From contig CM047431.1 of assembly GCA_026168455.1 (NCBI GenBank), forward strand, positions 29,707,958 to 29,771,957: a DNA stretch of 64,000 nucleotides, given 5' to 3'. The notes below the pieces were generated by a model, which was not told the DNA's origin, made no database searches, and was given only the letters and a program-made list of their open reading frames with translations. The number at the start of each line of letters is the position of its first letter. Positions within the stretch are counted from its first letter, which is position 1. This stretch comes from Theocolax elegans (Eukaryota > Arthropoda > Insecta > Hymenoptera > Cerocephalidae). A program made the position numbers and the translations under genes. Shown piece by piece: positions 55,927 through 64,000 of this stretch.

Positions 55927-56922
55927 CGTTCCTTGGGTACAAATTGGACGCGGACGGCTTGAGGCCTGACGAGGAACGAGTCGCTCCAGTTCTTAATTAC
56001 CCTACTCCTCGTAATGTCAAACAGCTGAGATCCTTCCTCGGGATGGTAGGCTGGTACTCTCGATTCATTAATCGAGAAGCTGACATTAAAGCTCTCCTTA
56101 CCAAGTTGCTGCGTAAGGACCAGGCTTGGGATTGGGGCGAGGAGCAGGAGGAGGCGTTCTGTCAGCTTAGAGTTGCGTTAGCTGAAGCGCCTGTACTAGC
56201 CCGTCCAGACTTTTCTAAGCCATTTACCGTCCAAAGTGACGCTAGTGACTTAGCAATAGGTGCGGTGTTGACGCAACTGGACGACGAGGGTTTCGAGCAT
56301 CCGATTGTCTACGTCAGCCGATTATTAAATCGCGCTGAACGTAATTACATGACAACGGAAAAAGAATGCTTGGCTCTCATATGGGCTATTAAGAGATTGA
56401 GACCATACATTGAGGCCTATCGATTTACGGCTGTGACCGACCATAGTGCTCTCATATGGCTCAAAAATCTCATGGAGCCTTCGGGTAGGTTGGCACGATG
56501 GATACTTGAAATGCAGCAATGGGACTTTGAAATAGTGCATAAGAAAGGAGCCTTGCACTATGTCCCGGACGCGCTTTTTTGTGCCGTCAACCCAGACCCC
56601 GACGAAGAAGAGATTGCCTCGTTCGAAGTAATTACAGACCCATGGTATATTGCTAGATTAAACGATGTATGCTCATGCCCTCAGAAATTTCCGGAGTGGA
56701 AAATTGAGGATGATATGCTATATCGTTTTACAAGTGATAAACTCTTGGACTCTGTAACAGAACGAGAGGAAGGCTGGCGTCTTGTGCTACCCTTAGAGCA
56801 GAGGAACCGAGTTCTAGTAGATTCTCATTTCCACCCAGCTATGGGTCACATGGGAATTGAAAAAACATACGAACGCGTAGCAAGAGATTATTATTGGCCA
56901 GGTATCTACCACGATCGGTAAG
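55902..56922 (+). pseudogene. Gypsy-2 pol, second part: RT thumb, RNase H, integrase N-terminus
   Basis: The frame begins CEFCCSSVTFLGYKLDADG, then RSFLGMVGWYSRFI (connection). RNase H follows: VQSDASDLAIGAV, MTTEKECLALIWAI and VTDHSALIWLKNL. Then PDALFCAVNPDPDEEE and the integrase zinc segment HFHPAMGHMGIEKTYERV, DYYWPGIYHDR. It stops where the 860-bp repeat begins at 56,923. The integrase core, 3' untranslated region and a 3' LTR of its own are absent. Apart from the deletion before it, no internal stop is seen. Confidence 0.82.
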
Positions 56923-57787
56923 TCGTCGGAGCCTTTGGTATGTCAAGGCCAACCGACGACATTTGTTTACAGAATCAAGTGTATAACTACGCGCGCAATG
57001 GTACGTAGGGATGAGAGCGCGAGTGTGTGTGTATCCCCCACTCTCATCCCTTTTTCGAAAATTAGGCGATTGCCTAATCAGTACGTCCCGATCCGCCGCT
57101 CGAGGCGGACAACACTTATCCGGACCGATAGTTAGTGTTTTGGCTAATAAGGCGCGTGAGGCGTAATAGAGCCATCGGTCACCCGGAACATCCTCGTGAG
57201 TGAGCCGCGAGTGATTTGGTGTGTGTGTTAAGGACGGGAAGTGTTGAGTGAGTGCGGACGCGGTTCGCGAGGCACTCGCCGCGGCACAGGGCCGCCTTCC
57301 ACCACCGCAGCCGACGTCGGTCCTCCGTTGCCCAGGAGGACACAGGGACAAGGATCGGCTGGGCCATCCACGGGGCGCACCCCGGTAAGTCTTCTTATAT
57401 TACCGCGCGTTCCCCCCCTTACCCGAGTGTATGTGTGTGTGTACATCGGGAGTGTATTCGGCTACGCCGGTACCCGAATAGCGGAGATCGGGGCAAAGTC
57501 AACTGCAGGCGAGGGTCTCGATCCGGTTGGCTCCCGATACTTCCGCCCGCGCAAAGTAACATTGTCGCGGCACGAGGCCTGGATGGCCAATTGTTAATTA
57601 AATAAATAAATGTTTTATTAATTTTTTTATTTTAATTAATTGTGTTTATTGTGTTCTCTCCGCTCCCGCTGACATCCTTTAATTTTATAATTCGTGTCGA
57701 GGCAAGGAGGATCGCCCGAATCCTCCATACCGTACGTCCCAGCGAACTCGCGTTCCTGGCGACAGCCCGCAGTTCGGATAAATTAAA
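56923..57787 (+). repeat. Unclassified 860-bp repeat, right copy
   Basis: Near-identical to 39,950-40,807 in the same orientation, including the terminal hairpin and the GATAAATTAA end. It cuts Gypsy-2 integrase on its left and abuts Gypsy-4 on its right. Confidence 0.85.
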
Positions 57788-58560
57788 TAATTGTGTGCGC
57801 GGTATTGGGCAACGCGGCCCAACGGTCAATTCTAATTATTAAAATTAATTAAATTCGATCGGGTGCGCGAATACCACGTCACAACTCTTAAAACGTTTAT
57901 TCAATCGGCTCGAGATAAACCCTAACCAACAACATAATAATATAGCACCTATTGTTGTGCCTTCACACAATTACCAGGGAATGTCAGATTTAAGTAAGAA
58001 TATAAACGAATTTAACGGAAATGAGTCATTAGCCGAAGTCCGAGAATGATTAACAAACATTGAGAGCATGTGTCTCCTACACCGTTGGACAGACGCGTTC
58101 ACGCTCGAGTCTGCGCGAATCCATGTCAAGGATGGAGCTCGCAATTGGTTCAATGCTCGACAAACTTTGTTAATAACTCACGACAAGATAGTGCCTTAGC
58201 ACGATGGTTCCAACAATATTTTCATAATAAAATATGTATAGACTTGAATTTAAATGTTGCAGATACAAAGGAACAAGTACTAGTAGGGTTATGGTCTAAA
58301 GATTTATTTCATGCGATGTCATCAAGGGTCAATGCCAATTTCAATGCACTTCTACACGACATGTTACAATATGAACATATCACAACTCAACGACTAGATC
58401 GAGTAAGACCGCACGTGGGTAACATAACTAAAATTAGCAGAGAAAACTGGCGGCAACGTATAATCATGGAAACAAAAATTATGCCGGAAAATACTGCAAT
58501 GATTCCATCTCCGGAATCGGCTACAAATACTACCACCTCTTAGCGTTCTCAACCGCCAGC
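57788..58560 (+). pseudogene. Gypsy-4 leader and gag (decayed)
   Basis: After about 190 bp of leader, frames with stops read NGNESLAEVRE, stop, LTNIESMCLLHRWTD, ESARIHVKDGARNWF, FVNNSRQDSALARWFQQYF and TKEQVLVGLWSKDLFHAM. This is the retrotransposon gag capsid pattern (GxAxxWF, then WxxFxxxF). At least two stops or frame changes interrupt it. Confidence 0.72.
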
Positions 58561-59325
58561 CGCGACACTGCAAGAAAAAGGTCAAATTCGCTACTACAAC
58601 TGTCAAGTGCAAGGCCATTTATCTTGCGAGTGCCCGTTACCGCGGCGAGACCCATATTGCACTCGATGTAAAGCAACAGGGTATACGGCACGAAACTGCC
58701 CTCAAGGACAAAATGAGGTAAAACTTATCTGTAATCAAAAATCGGGAACGATTAATAAATATTTAAAAAAAGGCAATCGTAAGCAATATTAAGATGCGTT
58801 CGGTTATAGACATGGAAAGCGCGGCCTGTATTATGACTGTGAGTGTTGCTTTAATCAATCACTTACCTGTTCATTATGAATCTACAGAGTTAAAAGGCTT
58901 TGGTCCAGAATCGCAGAAGATTGTCTCATCTGCTTTCACCATAGCACGACGTAAAATTTCGAATTGTGCCCGACAACTTCTTATCAACTGATGTATTACT
59001 GGGAAGACCTTTCACCGATGCCGATCATTTATTGTACATCAAGGAGGGAGATACTTTAACATTTAAAGAGGTGACCCGAGTATCTCAAAACGAATTCGCG
59101 TCAAATCAGGCGTAACTCAAAACAGCTATGAACTACACCATATCAACAATGATGATCGCAGCTATAGAAGTCAAGGAAGGTCATTTTCAGTGTGAACTTC
59201 CGGTGATGAATTAATCTCAACAACCACGTTCAATCAAACGAGGCACTAAACTCAAGAAAGGAACTCTTGTTCCATTATCAATACTACAAATAGACGTACC
59301 AAGAAGAAACATTACGCGTGAAAAT
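58561..59325 (+). pseudogene. Gypsy-4 zinc knuckles and protease (decayed)
   Basis: YYNCQVQGHLSCEC is a knuckle with its first Cys changed to Tyr; CTRCKATGYTARNC is a second with His changed to Tyr. VIDMESAACIMTVSVALI at 58,804 corresponds to the protease active site with DTG lost, followed by DVLLGRPF, the conserved C-terminal protease motif. Non-functional. Confidence 0.7.
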
Positions 59326-60475
59326 TTGGACATCGGTCCCGAAAAATCGATTCATTCAATTAACGAATTACTTAATCTTGTTAATATTGACCGAGATTAT
59401 ATAGCTGTAAGCATATTCGAATTAGGTTGTGCGCGCGACATAGAGGTAGATATTGTAGAACTACCAAATTCTAAACCTACAAATTGTAAACCTTACCGTG
59501 CTAGTATCAAAGAACGTAAACAAATACGCGAGATTTTAAAGGAATGGAAAGATGCGGGAATTATTCGTGAAACTACTTCCCCGTACGCTAGTCCGGTCAT
59601 GTTAGTTAAAAAAAGTAATAACGAATCCAGATTATTAGTATAGTTTCGAAAACTAAACTCTCAAACTCAAAGCCTCCACTTCCTGTTACCTGACGTCGAC
59701 GAATATCTTTCAATTATAGGTGATAAAAACCTATTTATAACTCTCGATTTAGCTCACGGATATGTCCAACTAACCATCGCGGAACATGCAAAACACAAAA
59801 CCGCGATTATCACAGACGAAACTGCGGAATTTAATTGTTTAATATTTGGCCTCATGAATTGACCGGCATTTCTTTTAAAATATATGTACAAAATATTAAT
59901 GCCGTTACGTAAACAACTTGTATTATTTTTCCTCGACGATACACTAATCGTAGGCAAAAGTTGGAAAGATTTAAAACTAAAACTAATAAATGTATTCGAT
60001 GTATTACGCGCCGCCGGATTAACTATAAAAATATCAAAATGTCAATTTCTTAAAACTAAGGTTACTTATCTGGGCTTCGATATAACGTCAGAAGGTATTC
60101 AACCAGCATATCGTAAAATTAAAGCGATAGCAAAATTTCCAACTCCAGAAAATGTACACGAAGTTCGTTGATTTATATTGCTGAAATTGCGAGACCACTA
60201 CACAATTTACTCAAAACAAATCAAAATTTTTGGTGGACATGACTAAAGAAGAAGCTTTTCAACACTTACGTGCTGCATCAGGCAGTAAACCAATTTTACA
60301 AATGTTTCACCAAAACCGTTTAACTGAATTACATACAAACGCGAGTTCACGTGGATTAGCCAGAATGTTATTACAACGTGATACAGACAATAGATTATAT
60401 TTACAAGGGAAGTTCATGACCTCCGGGAAACGGATCATACCCTAACTTTGGTATATTTTTTGAAATATAGAAATA
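59326..60475 (+). pseudogene. Gypsy-4 reverse transcriptase and RNase H start (decayed)
   Basis: Pieces in order: KEWKDAGIIRETTSPYASPV and MLVKKSN, a TAG in place of the next codon, FRKLNSQTQSL, FITLDLAHGYVQL (motif A), FGLMN, stop, PAFLLKYM (motif B), LFFLDDTLIV (motif C, here FLDD), TIKISKCQFLKTKVTYLGF, FPTPENVHEVR, stop. The RNase H start is degraded (ELHTNASSRGLARML). Its sequence is distinct from Gypsy-1 to -3, so it is another lineage. Confidence 0.85.
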
Positions 60476-60759
60476 TGAAGAAAGTTAAGTTATTGCTTGC
60501 CAATGGCCACATTGACGAAAGTTATTCGACATCTAATAATAATTTCAATGAAAATTACTTCCAATTTAATCGCTTATATTGTGCTTCGCCTATCTTCAGC
60601 TACAGCCACAGATGCGGTAATGGAGAGAGCCCACCCTTTAAAAGACGGTCCACTGGATTATATGTCTTCGGATGCTGACTTCCTTAATCTTCCCCCTCTC
60701 CCTCCTCATACCAAATGAGACAGGTCTGGTCGAGTCAGGGCTGATAAAACATCAAATTC

Positions 60760-61480
60760 CAATTCATTTTCCATCATTCATGTAAATATAAATCGACTAT
60801 AAATCCATTTTTCATCCATTGTGGCTTTAGTTCTTATGAGATCCTTCGATGTTATTGCCATTACTGAAACTTTCCTTGCTGAACACGACTCATCTGATAT
60901 CATTAAATTACCTGGCCATGTTTTGCACCACTAGATCGTGTGGGTAAGGAGGGGGGTGGTGTGGCGGTTTATGTACATGAGGACTTTAGTGATAGTATTA
61001 TGGCGCATTTAAACCCTGTCTTCTCAAATGTACCCGAGTTTCTTATCTTACGTCTAGTGAGTAAAACGATTGCATTGGCGTTGGCAGTAATCTATCGCAG
61101 GCTATTTCTCATCCTGTGTTATCTTGGCTTGACCAGCATGTCTTCCTGGAATCATCCCCTGCTTATCACCTTCCTGCACTATCTCTGGATCAAACATCAC
61201 TCACCAAATTCGGCGCCATTTCTAATTCATTGTCTAATCTTAGTAATTCGATCCTCTCTTCTTATGATGCTTTGGCCCCTCTTAAAGTTGTTGCCATCAA
61301 AGATAGGGATAAACCATGGGTTTCGCAGGAAATAAAAGTTGATATTAAATCCAGAAACGTTGCTTTTGATAAATTTCGCAAATCAGGTTCTATTGTGGAC
61401 TACAATATTTACAAAGTCTAGTGTAATCCAGTCTCAAATGCCATAAATTCTCGCAAATTTCATTATTTGGCGAAAAAACT
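60760..61480 (+). pseudogene. LINE endonuclease domain (decayed)
   Basis: IIHVNINRL, then SFDVIAITETFLAEHDSSD (catalytic Glu motif), then GKEGGGVAVYVHEDF and ALALAVIYRR give the first half of an APE endonuclease. The GDFN and terminal SDH motifs are not found, and frames change at least twice. The linker KDRDKPWVSQEIKVDIKSRN follows. Confidence 0.75.
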
Positions 61481-61623
61481 TGATAACGCCTAAACAGGAT
61501 GGATTTTAGCTCAAAACCAACCCTTCACCTCTAAAATTCTTTTAAGCTCATCAACTAAACATTCATTACGCATCTACTTCTAACCATGTACCTCCTCCTT
61601 TAATTCATTCATTTTTATCCACT

Positions 61624-62604
61624 TTGTGTAACACATGTCCTACGTCACCTTTGTCACCATCATTTTCCTTCTTCACTATTACAGCCAAAAAAGTACAACG
61701 TGCAATTCATGGGGCGTCCTCAAGGGCGGTGGGTATTGACGGTATCTCAGTCGGTATGTTAAAGCTTTTAGAACCGCAATTAACCCTGCCCCTGGTAGGT
61801 TTGATTAATGAAATGCTCTCCGTCAGTTACTTTGCAGACTGTTGGAAGAGACTTGTGCTATTCATTATTGGCCAAGTCAAGCAGGATTGAGTCGTGCTCT
61901 GATACGAGACCGATAGCTAAGCTCTGTGAGCTTTCAAAAATACTTGAAAGATATTATATGTTCAGCTTTCTAGATATTTTGAAGATAACCAAATTCTAAG
62001 TGATAGACAGGCTTGGTTTCGGAAGAGGCACAGCATCTAAGCAGCTCTCTTGGGTGTTTTTCATGATGTAAGAAGAGCCATTGACTCCAAGAGGATCACA
62101 ATTCTTGTCCTATTCGACTTTTCCAATGCTTTTGGCACGGTTCCTCACGATAAACTTATCTGCAAGCTATGTGATACTGGCTGCTCTGACATTGTATTAA
62201 ATTCATTTTATTGCTACCTTGAAAGCCGTGAGCAGGCTGTCGCGAACGAGATTAGTGTACTGTCGGACTGGCTCAGGGTAAATGCGGGTGTGCCTCAGGG
62301 CAGTGCCCTTGATGCGATTTTATTTTTAATTTTTATTAACAATCTACCTTGGGTTCTTAAGTTCAGTAAACATATGCTCTTTGCTGATGATTCCCAGATC
62401 TATTATTCGTTTTTTCCAAAAGACTTTGACTTGGGTGTACAACGTATATCGCAGGATGCAAATGCAATTGCTCCATCGGCTTTTAATAATGAACCTAAAT
62501 TAAATGTCGAGAAAATAAAAGTTATGATTTTGGACAGCCAGACTTTTATCTCGCGCATCGATTTTAACACTGCTCCGAGAGTTAAATTGATATGGATCAT
62601 TTAA
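61624..62604 (+). pseudogene. LINE reverse transcriptase (decayed)
   Basis: KVQRAIHGASSRAVGIDGIS with MLKLLEPQLTLPLVGLINEM, then SDTRPIAKLCELSKILERY in another frame. Then VLFDFSNAFGTVPHDKL (motif A), GVPQGSALDAILFLIF (motif B) and MLFADDSQIYYSF (motif C). It supplies the segment deleted from the copy at 38,531-39,949. Frameshifts occur near 61,890 and 62,000. Confidence 0.85.
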
Positions 62605-63440
62605 AGTATGAAAGCGAAGTCAAATTACTTGGAGTCTTAATCTCCCCTACTCTCGTCTAGTCAAAACAGGTTCTAGCAAATCTCAAAACGTGAACATGGG
62701 GTCCTTAACTCTCTATGGCACTATAGGAAAACCTCGACTTTGAATCTCAGAAAGAAATTGGTTGAGACACTTATCTTCCCCTACTTTGATTATACGTGCG
62801 GAGTATATGATGATTTTGAGCAAGCCAGAAATTTAAAGTTACAGAGACTGTTAAATACATGCGTCAGATTCACCCTCTTATCTCTCAAATCATTTCAGCA
62901 AACTCGATACCCCTGACATAAATCCTCGCACTTCCTCCCGTCACCCACCTAAATTGCCTACCTACCTCCCACCTCGCACCGAATCAATCAATAAGTCATT
63001 CATCATTACCTCATCTCGAATCATTAACCTTTTGTCTATAACTACATTTGATCATCCTTCCATAAATCATTTCAAGAAATCACTATTCGAATTCTTCCTT
63101 GGACTCGACCAAATAGCCTAGGCCGCCAGAGTACAAAACGAGGTTTTCGTTATGCGACCTGTTGTTATATTTATTTATTTATTTATCTAAAATTGTACAT
63201 TTTCTTTTAATTGTTTACTTGGATTTATAGTTATTCTGTTGTATCCTTAAATTGTCGATAATTTTATTTTCGTTGTCTTATTTTGATTATTATTATTATT
63301 TTTATATTTGTTATTTATATCGATTATGTTATTTATCAATATGTATATTATTTTGTTTTTAAATATATATTCTGTATTGTGCCTACGGGGTTTCTGCCTA
63401 AAAAGGCCAAATAAAAGTTATTCAGTCATTTATTCAGTAT
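62605..63440 (+). other. LINE C-terminal relic and 3' untranslated region
   Basis: FPYFDYTCGVYDDF and LKLQRLLNTCVRF (about 62,780-62,870) are the last recognisable coding parts. The rest is AT-rich with a TTTATTTATTTA run at 63,168-63,185 and a closing AATAAA. Confidence 0.6.
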
Positions 63441-63469
63441 CTCTCTCTCTCTCTCTCTTAAAAAACTTC

Positions 63470-63718
63470 ACGCAAAATGATATTTTTGCAAATGGTGGAA
63501 AGGGAAAAATTTTTATATCGCCTCTTTGGCCTAAAGAGATCTACAATCTGTTGCGTAAAGCGATGTCCATTGCTAAATCTAAAGGATATGCGCAAATTTT
63601 TGTTAGAGCATTGCAGGTAATAGTCCGTCAAAACAAAAACTCAACCGAGTATGTAATTACTTCCGAATCGGATCTTGCTTGCCTGCCCTCTCTACATTCT
63701 GATTCGGACTTAGAATGA
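63470..63718 (+). pseudogene. LINE ORF1 C-terminus, FP-like domain
   Basis: GKIFISPLWPKEIYNLLRKA followed by KSKGYAQIFVRALQVIVR and ITSESDLA has the pattern of the C-terminal domain shared by LINE ORF1 proteins and baculoviral FP proteins (KIFVxxLLPxxxxLLxxA, KxKGYKxVWVRxGxIxVR, ISSxxDL). The stop is TGA at 63,716-63,718. The frame upstream runs into the 3' tail of the previous LINE, so the 5' part is missing. Confidence 0.65.
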
Positions 63719-64000
63719 GTGGGTGAAGGTCGACTGCACTCTTGCACTTTTAGTAATCGTCAAGGTGAATTTAAAATTGCTCATGCGAATGTTAATAGGT
63801 TAAAATCTCATTTTAAAGAAGTTGAGCTATACTATTCAGATAATCATTTAAATATTTTTGCAATTACTGAGACATTTGTTAAAGATACGGATATCGACTC
63901 TGTTATTAATATTAATGGTTATAAATTCTTAGATTAGATAGGGTCGGTAAGGTAGGGGGAGGAATTGGAGCGTACATAAGTGAATATTTTCAATGTAATA
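63719..64000 (+). pseudogene. LINE ORF2 N-terminus (endonuclease), cut by window end
   Basis: FKIAHANVNRLKSHF and LNIFAITETFVKDTD are the first two catalytic motifs of an APE endonuclease. The frame stops at TAG 63,935-63,937 and continues in another frame with VGGGIGAYISEYF. It overlaps the end of ORF1 by start/stop proximity, as in the intact LINE. Continues beyond 64,000. Confidence 0.75.

Larger units (their letters stand above)
60476..63440 (+). mobile_element. Decayed LINE (same family as 38,531-39,949)
   Basis: 5' part with end-of-ORF1-like sequence (MSSDADFLNLPPLPPHTK), then endonuclease, RT and a 3' UTR ending near AAAGGCCAAATAAAAG (63,403-63,418). Stops and frameshifts throughout. 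It is followed by a (TC)n run at 63,441-63,459. Confidence 0.75.

Noticed and set aside
56839..57351. 170-codon minus-strand frame crossing the Gypsy-2/repeat junction
   Set aside because: It spans two unrelated sequences and its counterpart at 40,154-40,372 is not conserved as a frame; a chance open frame in GC-rich repeat.
39950..57787. Interpreting the two 860-bp copies simply as Gypsy-2 LTRs
   Set aside because: They lack shared TG...CA ends, target duplication, an adjacent primer-binding site or a polypurine tract; kept as an open question in the findings.

Overview
This 64-kb window looks like a transposon-dense, intergenic or heterochromatic stretch of an arthropod genome, most likely an insect (possibly hymenopteran, an inference only). 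I found no convincing host protein-coding gene, tRNA or rRNA gene and no prokaryotic feature. Almost all recognisable coding sequence comes from retroelements: four Ty3/Gypsy-type elements, five non-LTR (LINE) copies, one DNA-polymerase-B fragment of Polinton/Maverick type and a short Helitron-like fragment. Non-coding space is mostly terminal-inverted-repeat (TIR) elements, fold-back elements and satellite arrays.

Layout. 1-336: Polinton-type polymerase fragment. 535-29,664: one Gypsy element on the minus strand (Gypsy-1). Its two LTRs (535-4,941, and 14,206-15,897 resuming at about 29,541) bracket gag, protease, an RNase H remnant, integrase and an extra zinc-knuckle ORF in the env position. 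The left LTR carries a solo LTR (1,080-2,308) and a TIR element (2,531-3,799) that itself holds a 5S-rRNA-derived SINE. The right LTR is split by about 13.6 kb containing an intact two-ORF LINE (16,003-20,660) and an 8.2-kb fold-back-like element full of satellite DNA (21,303-29,514). Because the two LTRs are homologous, each serves as the empty-site reference for insertions in the other.

31,300-36,100: hairpin elements, a decayed minus-strand Gypsy (Gypsy-3) and a LINE endonuclease fragment. 38,006-39,949: a diverged copy of an unclassified repeat and a LINE RT fragment. 39,950-57,787: a block bracketed by two near-identical copies (about 860 bp) of that repeat. It contains the plus-strand Gypsy-2, with a hairpin-rich leader, a long gag, a textbook -1 frameshift signal and pol truncated in integrase. 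The leader is itself invaded by a 6.3-kb inverted-repeat element and satellite arrays. 57,800-60,470: a decayed Gypsy-4. 60,480-64,000: two LINEs of one family.

The points I find most worth following are: (i) two large inverted-repeat, satellite-bearing structures whose 95-bp and 109-bp satellites share one core, suggesting a common fold-back element family; (ii) the 5S-derived SINE; (iii) the zinc-knuckle ORF that follows integrase in Gypsy-1; (iv) the Gypsy-2 frameshift cassette and its array of leader hairpins; (v) paired splice signals on the antisense strand of the Gypsy-1 LTR; and (vi) the apparently intact LINE. I name families from motif recognition only; no database search was possible.
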